From Mycolicibacter hiberniae (GTDB lineage Bacteria; Actinomycetota; Actinomycetes; Mycobacteriales; Mycobacteriaceae), in assembly GCF_010729485.1 (NCBI RefSeq), contig NZ_AP022609.1, positions 3,224,001 through 3,288,000 of the forward strand: a DNA stretch of 64,000 nucleotides. Reading direction: 5' to 3'. Below the pieces are notes generated by a model. The model saw only the letters and a program-made list of their open reading frames with translations. It searched no databases and had not been told where the DNA came from. The translations under genes were made by a program, and so were the position numbers. Of the stretch, positions 1-14,700 are shown piece by piece. Position 1 is the first letter of the stretch, and each line of letters begins with the position of its first letter.

Positions 1-250
1 GCCAGACCGGGATCGCGCCGTTCATGGCGCTGGAAAAGACGTCGCTGCGCAGCGAGACGTCCTTGACGTCCTTGTGCTTGGTCACCAGCCAGTAACCCTT
101 GTCGCCGAAACCTCCGGTCCCCCCGGGAACGTCGACCCAACGCACCGGTTCAGACTTACGCAGCTCAGCGAGCTCTTGGACCGGAAGGCCCTTCAGGCTC
201 ATCTCGGAGTCGAGGAAGTCGAAGTCGCTGGGGATGGCGGGGCAGCCCAT
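1..250 (-). CDS. cyp125: Steroid C26/C27 cytochrome P450, CYP125 family (N-terminal 83 residues only)
   Basis: The gene runs off the left edge; only the first 83 residues are present, from an ATG at 250. They read MGCPAIPSDFDFLDSEMSLK and continue with a segment (ELAELRKSEPVRW, then GYWLVTKHKDVKDVS and DVFSS) that matches the N-terminal region of CYP125 as I recall it. The heme-binding cysteine lies outside the window. CYP125 hydroxylates and oxidises the terminal side-chain carbon of cholest-4-en-3-one, the first step of side-chain degradation. It diverges from fadA5 and shares the intergenic KstR operator with it, as in M. tuberculosis (Rv3545c/Rv3546). The identity rests on the short N-terminus and on synteny, so a CYP125 paralogue is possible. 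Confidence 0.82.
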   Translation of the reverse strand, partial: MGCPAIPSDFDFLDSEMSLKGLPVQELAELRKSEPVRWVDVPGGTGGFGDKGYWLVTKHKDVKDVSLRSDVFSSAMNGAIPVW

Positions 251-405
251 GTCTCTACTCCTAGGGTGTTCGGTAGGTAACTGTCGGTTCGACGACGTTT
301 GAACCCGGAAGCAGGAACAACACCGTCTAGTGCCTGATTGCGACCATTGAAACACGCCCCGACCGCAGATCAAAGGCAGTGCCGCATCCTCGCTTGTCAG
401 ACTAA

Positions 406-419
406 TGAAACGTGTTCTA
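406..419. promoter_or_regulatory. KstR operator between cyp125 and fadA5
   Basis: TGAAACGTGTTCTA fits the KstR consensus TnnAACnnGTTnnA, with the core AAC-GT-GTT intact. It lies 10 bases before the fadA5 start and 156 bases upstream of the cyp125 start, so it can repress both divergent genes until a CoA-thioester sterol intermediate releases KstR. Confidence 0.88.
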
Positions 420-420
420 G

Positions 421-1580
<1,160 letters not shown>

Positions 1581-1581
<1 letters not shown>

Positions 1582-1970
1582 TGGCTCCGGTTCCCGAGAG
1601 CGAGCGCATCGCCGCGGCGCAGGCCTATATCGACGCATTGGTCAGCCATGACGCCGCTGCGGTCCGGTTCAGCCCGGACTGTGTCCGCATCGAGGTCGGA
1701 ATCAAGACCGGGTTCTCGGGAAACCACCTGCGCCGCAGCCTCAACCGCGGTCCGCAATTCCGATTGATCTCGGCGGCGACGCTGCCGGAGTACAGCATCG
1801 ACGGCGACGACGTCCGGGCGGTCTACGACATCATCACCAAACCGTCGCTACTGGGGGCCCGGGTGTGCTCCCATGTCGACGAGGTTTTCCGGATTCCCGC
1901 CGAAAGCCCAGACGGCACTGCTGTCATCCACCACATCCGCGCCGGGATTCGTCCGTTCATCCACCGTTAG
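1581..1970 (+). CDS. Small SnoaL-like/NTF2-fold protein, function unknown
   Basis: A 129-residue protein starting at a GTG that overlaps the fadA5 stop (TAGTG), which implies translational coupling. The start MAPVPESERIAAAQAYIDAL, the following DAAAVRFSPDCVRIEVG and the late aromatic and charged strand segment (VIHHIRAGIRPF) look like the SnoaL/NTF2 cone fold, in which many members are small cyclases, isomerases or hydrolases. No catalytic residues can be assigned with confidence. Its place between fadA5 and a ddn-like gene suggests a role on a steroid or lipid intermediate; this is inference. Confidence 0.65.
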
Positions 1971-2468
<498 letters not shown>

Positions 2469-2686
2469 CGAGGCGTCGCTGCCGGCGCACGTGAGCCCCT
2501 GAAGCACCCATGGGTCGGTGGCCGCGTTGTCGCCGTTGACCGCTCGTCGCGTTGGTCGTGAGCGACCCTGATCCATGCGGAACACCATCCCCGTTGCTAG
2601 GCCGTGGCCCTTTCCGGTTGGCACATCTGCGGCGTGGCAGTTCGACGATCTCGTTCCACGGCACGTAGCCGCCCACCATGCAATGG

Positions 2687-2725
2687 CCGGGAGGCCCCGC
2701 GCGCCATGCGTGCGGGGCCTCCCGG
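2687..2725 (-). terminator. Strong hairpin downstream of the PGRS gene
   Basis: Arms CCGGGAGGCCCCGC (2687-2700) and GCGGGGCCTCCCGG (2712-2725) form a perfect 14-bp stem with an 11-base loop, 33 bases past the PGRS stop. No U-tract follows, as is common for mycobacterial terminators. It could also stop transcription from the convergent ddn-like operon. Confidence 0.72.
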
Positions 2726-2758
2726 TACTGCGTCTCTGTCGAGGGTCGTCGACCTCGA

Positions 2759-5700
2759 TCAGTAGTTCGCGCCGTACGCGCCTTGGTGGCCCATGCTGCC
2801 GCCCTTGCCCGTGCCGCCGTTAGAACCGTCCTGACCGTTCGGCCCGCCGACACCACCGGCGCCACCCTGACCACCGATTGTCCCGGCGGCGCCACCAGAG
2901 CCACCGGGGCCGCCCTGGCCACCGCTCGGATGGTCTTCTGTTCCTTGGCCGCCGGTACCGCCGGTACCGCCGCCGCCACCGGTCCCGGCGCTACCGCCGT
3001 TACCGCCGTTACCGCCGGCACCTGTGTTGCCGTTGGCCGCTGTGCCACCGTTTCCGCCCGCACCGCCGTCAGCGCCGATACCGCCGCCGCCGCCGGGTCC
3101 GCCCTGGTAGCCAGTGCCACCACCCGCTTCTCCGGTCTCACCGCTCTGGCCCGGGCCGCCACGACCACCGGTGCCGCCGACGCCGCCGTTACCGCCGGCG
3201 CCGCCATCGCCCGAGTTCCAGCCGCCCATGCCGCCGTCGCCGCCGGCGCCACCGACTCCGCCGATCCCGCCGGTGTAGCCCGGGCCGCCCTTAACCGGCG
3301 AAGTGCCGCCGGTCGTACCTTGGCCGCCGGCCCCACCGTTGCCGCCCTTACCGCCGTCGCCGTCGGGTCCGGCGTTGCCGCCCTTACCGCCGACGCCGCC
3401 GGCCTGACCGGTCTGGGGCTCGCCGTTACCGCCGTTACCGCCGTTGCCGCCGTTGCCGGTACCGGCAGCCTCAGCACCCTGCTGGCCATCAGCAGCCTGA
3501 CCACCAGCACCGCTACCACCCTGGCCACCGGCCCCGGCAGCACCGCGCTCACCGCCGTCACCACCGGCACCACCGGCACCCGCAGTCGGGTTGGCCCCGC
3601 CGCCGGCACCGGCACCGCCGTCGCCACCGTTGCCCGCGCCACCGGCAGCACCACCGTCGCCACCGACACCGCCAACACCCTGGCCACCAGCACTGCCATT
3701 GGTCGCCGAACCACCGGAGCCACCGGCACCACCGTTACCACCAGCGCCACCGTTGCCACCGTCGCGACCGTCACCCCCGGCCGTGCCGTTGCCGCCACTG
3801 CCGGCCGCCGCACTGCTACCCGCCGAACCGTTGGTCCCCGAACCGCCGGCGCCACCGACTCCACCAGCGCCACCAGCACCACCGACGCCACCATCACCCG
3901 ACTGTGAGCCGCCCTTACCGCCGGCACCACCGGCGCCACCGGCACCCGCGTCACCACCTGCAGTGCCATTGCCGTCACCGTCGGTGACACCCGCAGCACC
4001 ATCAGCACCGGTACCGCCGGCACCACCGGCGCCACCGTTACCGACCGTTCCGGCGTTGCCGCCCTTTCCGCCGTCGCCGCCGGCCTGACCGAAGCCTTCG
4101 CCGTCGCCGCCGTTGCCGCCGTTGCCGCCGTTGCCGGTACCGGCAGCCTCAGCACCCTGCTGGCCGTCAGCAGCCTGACCACCGGCACCGCTACCGCCCT
4201 GGCCACCGGCACCGGCAGCGCCGCGGTCACCGCCGTCACCGCCGGCACCACCGGCACCCGCAGTCGGGTTGGCCCCGCCGCCGGCACCGGCACCGCCGTC
4301 ACCGCCGTTGCCCGCGGCACCGGCAGCACCACCGTCGCCACCGACACCGCCGACACCCTGGCCACCAGCACTGCCATTGGTCGCCGAACCACCGGCACCG
4401 CCGGCACCACCGGCGCCACCCTTGCCGCCGTCGCCACCACTGCCGCCGTGGTCAGCAGCCGAACCATTGCCGCCACTGCCGGCCACCGCGTCGGCACCCG
4501 CCGAACCGTTGGTCCCCGAACCGCCGGCGCCACCGACGCCACCAGCGCCACCAACACCACCGACGCCACCATCACCCGACAGTGAGCCGCCCTTACCGCC
4601 GGAACCACCGGCGCCACCGGCACCCGCGTCACCACCGGCAGTGCCATTGCCGTCACCGTCGGTGACACCCGCAGCACCATCAGCACCGGTACCGCCGGCA
4701 CCACCGGCGCCACCGTCGCCGACCGTCCCGGCGTTGCCGCCGGCACCACCGTCACCACCGGCCTGACCGGTCAGGGCTTCGCCGTTACCGCCGTCGCCGC
4801 CGTTGCCGCCGTTACCGGTACCGGCAGCCTCAGCACCCTGCTGGCCATTGGCAGCCGCACCACCGGCACCGCTACCGCCCTGGCCACCGGCCCCGGCGGT
4901 ACCGCGCTCGCCGCCACCACCACCGGCACCACCAGCGCCGGCCGTCGCACCGCCGCCGCCACCGGCACCGGCACCGCCGTCACCGCCGTTGCCCGCAGCA
5001 CCGGCGTCACCACCGGCACCACCGACACCGCCGACACCCTGCGCACTTGCCATACCACCGGCACCGCCGTCGCCGCCCTTACCGCCGGCACCACCGCTGC
5101 CACCGTCGCCGCCGTCACTACCGGCCGTGCCGTTGCCGCCACTGCCGGCCGCCGCATCCGCACCGTCGACGCCCTCGAGACCAGCACCACCGGTACCGCC
5201 GACACCGCCGACACCGCCGGCGCCACCGACACCGCCGTCACCGGACACCGAGCCACCGGCACCACCGGCACCACCGCGACCACCGGCACCGGCGTCAGCG
5301 CCGTCGGTGCCATTACCGGAGCCATCCGTGACACCCGCAGCACCGCTGGCACCCGTACCCCCGGCACCACCGGCGCCACCGTCGCCGACCGTCCCGGCGT
5401 TGCCGCCGGCACCACCGTCACCACCGGCCTGACCGGTCAGGGCTTCGCCGTTACCGCCGTCGCCGCCGTTGCCGCCGTTACCGGTACCGGCAGCTTCCGC
5501 ACCCTGCTGGCCATTGGCAGCCGCACCACCGGCACCGCTACCGCCCTGGCCACCGGCCCCGGCGGTACCGCGCTCGCCGCCGTCACCACCGGCACCACCA
5601 GCGCCGGCCGTCGCACCGCCGCCGCCACCGGCACCGGCACCGCCGTCACCGCCGTTGCCCGCAGCGCCGGCGTCACCACCGGCACCACCGACACCGCCGA

Positions 5701-7493
5701 CACCCTGCGCACCGGCCTTGCCATTGGTGGCCGTACCACCGGCACCGCCGTCGCCGCCCTTACCGCCGGCACCACCGCTGCCACCGTCGCCGCCGTCACT
5801 ACCGGCCGTGCCGTTGCCGCCACTGCCGGCCGCCGCATCCGCACCGTCGACGCCCTCGAGACCAGCACCACCGGTACCGCCGACACCGCCGACACCGCCG
5901 GCGCCACCGACACCGCCGTCACCGGACACCGAGCCACCGGCACCACCGGCACCACCGCGGCCACCGGCACCGGCGTTGCCGCCGTCGGTGCCATTACCGG
6001 AGCCATCCGTGACACCCGCAGCACCGCTGGCACCCGTACCCCCGGCACCACCGGCGCCACCGTTGCCGATCGCGCTGCCGTTACCACCGGCACCACCGTC
6101 ACCACCATTGGTGCCCGACGCCGCACCCGGGTCACCGGCCGCGTCATAACCGGCACCGCCGGCACCACCATTGCCCTGCGGACCATGCGCCGCCGAGTCG
6201 CCTCCGTCAGCACCATCGGCACCCGCAGACGATCCCGCGCCACCGGTACCACCGGCACCACCGGTGGCCAGCGCACCGCCGTCACCACCGTTACCACCGG
6301 TCGTATTACCAGCCGTGCCGGCCGCACCCGCGCCACCGTCACCGGCCTTACCCGCGTCACCCCCGGCACCGGCACCGCCACCGGCGCCCTGGTTACCCGC
6401 ACTGCCGTTGGTGGCCGAACCACCGGCACCACCGGCACCGCCATCGCCACCTTGCCACCGGCGCCAGCCGCACCACCGGTACCGCCGTTACCGTCACCAC
6501 CGGCAAACGAACACACCGGTCGCGCCGTCGCCACCGGCACCACCAGCCGCACCGGTACCACCCGCGCCACCAGCGCCACCGTTACCCGACACCGAGCCAC
6601 CCGCACCGCCGGCACCACCGGCACCACCGGAACCACCCGCGTCACCGGCACCACCGGCTTCACCGGAGTTCGCGGCACCATCGGCACCGTGGATACCGGC
6701 CTTGCCGTTACCACCGGCACCACCGGCGCCACCGTTGCCGATCGCGCTGCCGTTACCACCGGCACCACCGTCACCACCATTGGTGCCCGACGCCGCACCC
6801 GGGTCACCGGCCGCGTCATAACCGGCACCGCCGGCACCACCATTGCCCTGCGGACCATGCGCCGCCGAGTCGCCTCCGTCAGCACCATCGGCACCCGCAG
6901 ACGATCCCGCGCCACCGGTACCACCGGCACCACCGGTGGCCAGCGCACCGCCGTCACCACCGTTACCACCGGTCGTATTACCAGCCGTGCCGGCCGCACC
7001 CGCGCCACCGTCACCGGCCTTACCCGCGTCACCCCCGGCACCGGCACCGCCACCGGCGCCCTGGTTACCCGCACTGCCGTTGGTGGCCGAACCACCGGCA
7101 CCACCGGCACCGCCATCGCCACCCTTGCCACCGGCGCCAGCCGCACCACCGGTACCGCCGTTACCGTCACCACCGGCAAACGAACCGGCCACACCGGTCG
7201 CGCCGTCGCCACCGGCACCACCAGCCGCACCGGTACCACCCGCGCCACCAGCGCCACCGTTACCCGACACCGAGCCACCCGCACCGCCGGCACCACCGGC
7301 ACCACCGGAACCACCCGCGTCACCGGCACCACCGGCTTCACCGGAGTTCGCGGCACCATCGGCACCGTGGATACCGGCCTTGCCGTTACCACCGGCACCA
7401 CCGGCGCCACCGTTGCCGATCGCGCTGCCGTTACCACCGGCACCACCGTCACCACCATTGGTGCCCGACGCCGCACCCGGGTCACCGGCCGCG
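2759..7493 (-). pseudogene. C-terminal third of the giant PGRS gene, out of frame with its start
   Basis: The glycine-rich PGRS reading continues without interruption in composition from the 14969 start down to a TGA at 2759, but the reading frame changes three times. A 2-base loss near 7527 puts the start-proximal frame into a stop at 7494. A 5-base loss near 6506 and a 1-base loss near 6451 then shift the frame twice more, with a stop at 6494 in the intermediate frame. After 6451 the frame is open to 2759 and encodes more than 1050 residues of GGxGG repeats ending in [13 protein letters not shown]. Comparison with the neighbouring repeat copies identifies each indel exactly. This is either real gene decay or sequencing/assembly error in near-identical tandem copies. 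Confidence 0.75.
3401..6060 (-). repeat. Tandem ~670-bp PGRS super-repeat, four units
   Basis: The landmark GGCCTGACCG recurs at 3401, 4082, 4760 and 5426, giving unit lengths of 681, 678 and 666 bp (222-227 residues). The last two units are almost identical. Each unit carries the same order of non-glycine landmarks (an [10 protein letters not shown] block, a GVGGVGG block, an SGDGGVGG block). Confidence 0.85.
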
Positions 7494-8707
7494 TCATAAC
7501 CGGCACCACCGGCACCACCATTGCCCAGGACCATGCGCCGCCGAGTCGCCTCCATCAGCACCATCGGCACCCGCAGACGATCCCGCGCCACCGGTACCAC
7601 CGGCACCACCGGTGGCCAGCGCACCGCCGTCACCACCGTTACCACCGGTCGTATTACCAGCCGTGCCGGCCGCACCCGCGCCACCGTCACCGGCCTTACC
7701 CGCGTCACCACCGGCACCGGCACCGCCACCGGCGCCCTGGTTACCCGCACTGCCGTTGGTGGCCGAACCACCGGCACCACCGGCACCGCCATCGCCACCC
7801 TTGCCACCGGCGCCAGCCGCACCACCGGTACCGCCGTTACCGCCGTTACCGTCACCACCGGCAAACGAACCGGCCACACCGGTCGCGCCGTCGCCACCGG
7901 CACCACCAGCCGCACCGATACCACCCGCGCCACCAGCGCCACCGTTACCCGACACCGAGCCACCCGCACCGCCGGCACCACCGGCACCACCGGAACCACC
8001 CGCGTCACCGGCACCACCGGCTTCACCGGAGTTCGCGGCACCATCGGCACCGTGGATACCGGCCTTGCCGTTACCACCGGCACCACCGGCGCCACCGTTG
8101 CCGATCGCGCTGCCGTTACCACCGGCACCACCGTCACCACCATTGGTGCCCGACGCCGCACCCGGGTCACCGGCCGCGTCATAACCGGCACCACCGGCAC
8201 CACCATTGCCCTGCGGACCATGCGCCGCCGAGTCGCCTCCATCAGCACCATCGGCACCCGCAGACGATCCCGCGCCACCGGTACCACCGGCACCACCGGT
8301 GGCCAGCGCACCGCCGTCACCACCGTTACCACCGGTCGTATTACCAGCCGTGCCGGCCGCACCCGCGCCACCGTCACCGGCCTTACCCGCGTCACCACCG
8401 GCACCGGCACCGCCACCGGCGCCCTGGTTACCCGCACTGCCGTTGGTGGCCGAACCACCGGCACCACCGGCACCGCCATCGCCACCCTTGCCACCGGCGC
8501 CAGCCGCACCACCGGTACCGCCGTTACCGTCACCACCGGCAAACGAACCGGCCACACCGGTCGCGCCGTCGCCACCGGCACCACCAGCCGCACCGATACC
8601 ACCCGCGCCACCAGCGCCACCGTTACCCGACACCGAGCCACCCGCACCGCCGGCACCACCGGCACCACCGGAACCACCCGCGTCACCGGCACCACCGGCT
8701 TCACCGG
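6171..8707 (-). repeat. Tandem ~678-bp near-identical PGRS super-repeat, three full copies and one partial
   Basis: Copies begin at the same TTGCCC landmark at 6171, 6843, 7521 and 8206. The first three are 672, 678 and 685 bp; the last ends about 8707. Copies 1-2 share private bases (for example GTCAGCACC) and copies 3-4 share others (ATCAGCACC), so the array looks like a duplicated pair. Length differences are explained by the 6 missing bases in copy 1, and in copy 3 by a 9-base insertion minus 2 missing bases. Confidence 0.9.
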
Positions 8708-11700
8708 GCACGGTGCCGTCGTCGCCGTTTCGGCCGGCGAGTCCGTCGCCGCCGTCACCGGCGTCGCCACCGTTGCCGACGGCGCCCGCGTTGCCACCGG
8801 CGCCACCGTCACCGCCGCTGATGCCACCGCTGCCGCCGTGCCCGCCGCGACCGCCGTCGCCCGTGTCGGTGCCGCCGTGGCCGCCGGCGCCGCCGTCACC
8901 ACCGGAGCCGGTCTGGCTTCCCGCGCCGCCGTTGCCGGCGTCGCCACCGTTGCCGTTGTTGCCGGCGTTCCCGCCGGCGCCGCCGACACCACCGTCGCCG
9001 GCCCCGGTGCTGTTACCGCCGTCGCCGCCGGCGCCGCCGCTGCCGGATTCGGTGCCACCGGCACCACCGGCACCACCGGCTCCACCGTTGTTGCCGTCGC
9101 CGCCCTTGCCGGCGTCACCACCGTTGCCGTTGACACCCGCGTCGCCGCCGGCGCCGCCGTTACCGCCGTCGGCCGAGCCATCGCTGGAGCTGTAGCCGTC
9201 ACCACCGCTACCGCCGTTGCCGCTGATCGGCGCGGCGTCACCGTCGGTGCCGTCGTTGCCGACGGCACCCGTTCCGCTGGCCCCGCCGCTGCCGGCCGCA
9301 CCGCCGGTGCCACCGGCTCCCGCCGTGCCGGTGTCGCCACCGCGACCGCCCTGACCACCGTCGGGGTTGGCTGCGCCACCGGCAGCTCCCTGGCCGCCGT
9401 TGCCCGCCGCGCCCGCGTTACCGCCGGCACCGCCGTCACCACCGTTGCCGTTGTTACCCACGGCACCGTTGGTCGCGCTGCCACCGGCACCGCCCGCGCC
9501 AGCGGCACCACCGGCACCACCATCGCCACCGTCACTGCCGGCGCCACCGTTTCCGCCGGGCACCGTGGCGTCCGAGCCGTCGAACCCAGCACCACCATGG
9601 CCGCCGGCACCACCGTTACCGCCTAGGCCACCAGTGCCACCGGCACCGACGACCGAGCCGCCCGCACCACCGGCACCACCAGTACCGCCGGCACCGCCGG
9701 CAGTGCCGTCGGAGCCGGCAACACCCTCCGCGGTGCTGTCCGCACCGGCAAGACCCGCGGCGCCGTTGCCAGCGTTTCCGCCCGCGCCGCCGTTGCCGTG
9801 GTCACCGGCGTCGCCACCGGCACCACCATTGCCACCGGCGGTTCCCGGCGCAGCGCCCGCATCAGCGGCCGCGTCATAGCCGGCACCACCGTTACCACCG
9901 TTACCACTGGCAGGTGCCACACCGTCGGCGCCGTTGGTGCCGGCGGAACCGCCCGCCCCGCCGCTGCCGGCCGCACCGCTCGCGCCGCCGGCGCCGACCG
10001 TGCCGGTGTCGCCACCGCGGCCGCCGTTGCCGCCGTGCGGATTGGCGGCGTTGCCGTTCGCACCGTGCCCGCCGTCGCCGGCCGCGCCCGCGTTACCGCC
10101 GGCACCGCCGTCACCACCGTTGCCGTTGTTACCCACGGCACCGTTGGTCGCGCTGCCGCCGGCACCGCCGGCACCAGCGGCACCACCGGCGCCACCGTTA
10201 CCGCCGCTGCTACCGGTACCGCCATCACCGCCGGGGACCGTGGCGTCCGCGCCGTCGAACCCGGCGCCACCATGGCCGCCGGCACCACCGTCGCCACCGA
10301 GGCCGCCGGCGCCACCGGCACCGGCAATCGAGCCGCCCGCACCACCGGCGCCACCGGCACCGCCGGCACCGCCGACCGTCCCGTCAGAGCCGGCAACGCC
10401 CACCGCAGTGCTGTCCGCACCGGCAGTACCCGCAGCGCCATTGCCACCGTTTCCGCCGGCGCCGCCGTTGCCGCGGTCACCGGCAGCACCGCCGGCACCA
10501 CCGTTGCCACCGGCGGTTCCCGGCGCAGCACCCGCATCAGCGGCCGCGTCATAGCCGGCACCACCGTTGCCGCCGTTGCCGCCGCTGGTCGGGGTGCTTC
10601 CGGCATTGCCGTCCGCACCGCTGGTCGCGCCCGTGCCACCGGTGCCGCCGGCGCCGCCCGCACCGACGTTGCCGCCGCGCCCACCGTTTCCGCCGTCGGG
10701 GTCGGTTGCGGTTCCGTTCGCGCCGTCGCCACCGTTGCCGGCCTGGCCGCCGCCACCACCGTTGCCCGCACGACCGCCAACGCCGGTCGTGCCACCTCCG
10801 GCACCACCGTCGCCGCCCGCACCGCCGGCGCCACCGTGTCCGCCGTCGAAGCCGTCCCGGTGGCCGGCGCTGCCGTCAGCACCGTGGAAGGCGTTCCCAC
10901 CGAAGCCGCCGTTTCCGCCGTAGCCACCGGCGCCGTCGCCACCGTTCGAGGCGAACGTGCCGCCGCCGCTCGAGCCGCCGGCACCTCCCGCGCCACCAGC
11001 ACCACCGGACCCGCCCACGCCACCGGCGTAGCCGTCCAGGTGTTGGGCGTCGCCGTTGGCGCCGTTGAGACCATCGGCGCCGTTACCGCCGTTACCGCCG
11101 TTGCCACCCATGCCACCGGCGCCGTGCGCACCGGTGTTGGCGCCGGTACCACCGACACCACCGTTACCGCCGGCACCGCCGTTACCGGCGTCGGAGCCGT
11201 CTGCTCCCGGTGCCGTGCCGTTGCTGCCGTTGAAACCGTTACCACCGGCGCCGCCGGCACCACCGACGCCGCCGTTGCCGGTCACGGCCTGGGAACCGTC
11301 TGCGTTCAGGCCGCCCTTACCGCCGCTGCCGCCGGCGCCGCCGTGGCCGCCGGCGGTGCCGTCCACCGAACCCGCAGTGCCGTTGACGCCCGCCACACCC
11401 GCGCCGCCCGAGCCACCGTCTCCGCCGATACCGCCGACTCCGCCGACTCCGGCGGCCGCGAAGGTGCCGTTGCCGCTGTCACCACCGGCACCGCCCTTAC
11501 CGGCGTCGCCTCCGGCGCCACCGTTCTGCCCGGCATAGCCGTCGCGGTGCCCGGCGTCACCGGCGGCACCGGCGTCACCGTGCGCACCCTGCCCACCGTT
11601 ACCGCCGTTGCCGCCCACACCACCGGCGCCGTGCGCACCGGCCACCGCACCACTGCCGCCGACACCACCGGCACCGCCGGCACCACCATTGCCACCACGC

Positions 11701-14700
11701 GTGCCATCGTCACCCGACTCGACACCGTTGACACCGTTCAGACCATTACCGCCACGGCCACCAGCACCACCGGTACCACCATCACCGGTCGCAGCCACCG
11801 AACCATCGGTGTTCAGACCACCCTTACCACCGTTACCGCCGGCGCCACCGGCACCACCGGCAGTGCCGTCCACCGCACCGGCGGTGCCGTTGACACCGTC
11901 GAGACCGGTGCCACCGGCACCACCATTGCCACCCACGCCGGCCACGCCGTCACTGCCGGCGCCCGCGAAGGTGCCGTTGCCGCTGTCACCACCGGCACCG
12001 CCCTTACCGGCATTGCCACCGGCGCCACCGTCCTGACCGGCCTGGCCCGCGATCTGCTGGGCACTGCCGTTGGCGCCATTGGCACCGTGCGCACCCTGCC
12101 CACCGTTACCGCCGTTACCGCCCACACCACCGGCGCCGTGCGCACCGGCCACCGCACCACTGCCGCCGACACCACCGGCACCGCCGGCACCACCATCGCC
12201 ACCACGCGTGCCATCGTCACCCGACTCGACACCGTTGACACCGTTCAGACCATTACCGCCACGGCCACCCAGGCCACCGGCACCACCATTGCCGTTGGCG
12301 CCCTGCGTGGCGCCGTCGGCCTCTAGGCCGCCCTGGCCGCCGTTACCGCCGGCCCCGCCAGCGGCACCAGCCGTGCCATCAGGGTTTTCCGCGGTGCCGT
12401 TGACACCGTCCAGGCCGGTGCCGCCGACACCGCCGTTGCCACCGATACCCGCGACGCCGTCGGCACCACTGGCCGAGTAGGTACCGCCGCCACTGGAACC
12501 TCCGGCGCCACCCTTGCCGGCATTTCCACCGTTACCGCCGTCTTGACCGGCATAGCCGGCCGCGTGCTCGCTGTCGCCGCCGGCACCGTCACCGCCGTCG
12601 GCACCATTGCCACCGTTGCCGCCGTTACCACCCAGACCACCGATGCCGTGGGCGCCGACAGTGGAGCCCTGGCCGCCCTGGCCGCCGTTGCCACCCGCGC
12701 CACCGTTTCCGGCGTTCGTGCCGTCAGCGCCCGGCCCATCGCCGTTGAAACCGTTGAAACCGTTACCGCCAGCGCCACCATCACCGCCGATACCGCCCAC
12801 GCCCTGCGCAGCATAGGAACCGTCTGCGGCCAGACCACCGGCACCGCCGTCGCCGCCGTTGCCCCCGTGGCCGCCACCAGTGCCGTCAATGCTGCCCTGG
12901 ACACCGTTGGTACCCAGGAACCCGTCACCGCCGGCACCACCATTGCCACCGACCGTGGCCGCGCCATCAAGCCCATCAGCACCCTGGCCGTTGCCGTCAC
13001 CGTCGGTGCCACCGGTCCCGCCGGCGCCGAAGTCTCCACCCCTGCCGCCCGCACCACCCTGGCCGGCATCGGGGTGCTCGGCCGTGCCGGCAGCGCCCTG
13101 ACCACCGGCACCTGCAGTCCCGGCGTTGCCGCCGTCACCGGCCGCACCGCCGGCGCCGGTGACACCGGCGGCACCATTGGTGGCGCTACCGGCGGCACCA
13201 CCGGCACCACCATTGCCGCCCGCGCCACCGAATCCAGCGTCTCCGCCGGCCCCACCGTTGCCATCGCCCTCGTCATCGAAAGTGCCCGCCGCTCCGTCGG
13301 CGCCACGGCCACCGCCACCACCGGCAGCACCCTTACCGCCGGCACCGCCACTGCCGGCGTTACCGACCACCGAGCCGCCAGAACCGCCGGCACCACCGGC
13401 GCCACCGTTGCCGCCAGCACCACCGGAGGCCCCGGCACCGCCCGCGAGCGTGGCATCGGCACCGGTCACACCGGCAACACCGTCGCCGCCCACACCGCCA
13501 GCGGCGCCATTGCCGTGCGCGCCACCGTCGCCGCCGGCACCACCATTTCCACCGGAGGAACCGTCGCCATCGGCCAACAGGCCGGTGCCGTTACCGCCCG
13601 CACCGCCTACGCCGCCATTGCCACTGATCCCGACGGGCAACTGGCCGTCGGCTCCGGGGCGGCCTGCGTTGCCCCACAACCAGGACATGAACTTCTCACC
13701 CGCGGCACCGCCGAGACCGACCACCGTGCCGATCTGGCCGCCGGCGCCACCATCGCCACCGTTGCCACCACCGAGTGCGCCATCGCCACCGAGACCACCG
13801 GCGCCACCATCGCCGGCCAGACCCGCATTGCCCCCGACCCCACCGTTGCCGGCAGCACCGAAGTGTCCACCCACACCACCGACGCCGCCACGGCCACCGC
13901 CGCCGCCATCGCCGCCGAGACCACCGGCACCACCGTTGCCGCCCAGGTCGTCCAGGCTCACACCGCCGGCGCCACCGACACCACCGACACCACCACTGCC
14001 GCCAACGCCGCCGGCGCCGCCCAGGCCACCGATGCCGAGCACAAACCCGGCCGCGCCGCCGGCACCACCATTGCCGCCAAGACCACCGGTGAGGCCGTCG
14101 CCACCGGCAGCGCCGTTCAAGGCTCCCAGCACCCCATCGAGACCCGCGGCACCTGCCGCACCGACCGCCCCCGCGCCGCCGGCGCCACCGGCGCCACCGA
14201 AACCGACACCGAACAGGCTCACCACGTCGCCGCCGGCACCACCATTGCCACCGGCCACCAACGCATCGATCGACGCCCCACCCGCGCCGCCGGCACCGCC
14301 ATCGCCGAACAACCAGCCACCGACACCGCCGGCGCCGCCGGCACCGCCCTCCACACCGAGACCGCCGACACCACCATTGCCGAACATGCCGGCGTCGCCA
14401 CCGACACCACCGACACCACCGGCGATCCCGGCCACACCCTCTGCGCCGACTCCACCGTCGCCGAACAGGAAACCGCCGTCACCGAGGTTTCCGAACCACC
14501 CCAGCGAACCGAACAGCGTCTCGTTGGTCCCCGTGAACCCATCGATGCCGTTACCGATCAACTCACGACCGAACAGGTCTACCCACGGCTGGTTGATCAG
14601 GTCGAGGAACTGCTGGTTGTCGGCGATGAAGTCCTGGCTCAGGTTGTACAGCGGTAGATACAGCTGCTCGTGGTAGAAGGACGCCACGGCCAGGTCGAAC

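Noticed and set aside
3401..12750. CRISPR-like regular repeats
   Set aside because: The repeats are coding, of 500-680 bp, with no short direct repeats and unique spacers and no cas genes.
2678..14676. Many long proline/arginine/threonine-rich plus-strand open frames opposite the PGRS gene, some over 800 codons
   Set aside because: They are the complement of GGx codons (CCx and so on). Their low-complexity content follows from the PGRS sequence, and they have no start signals or families.
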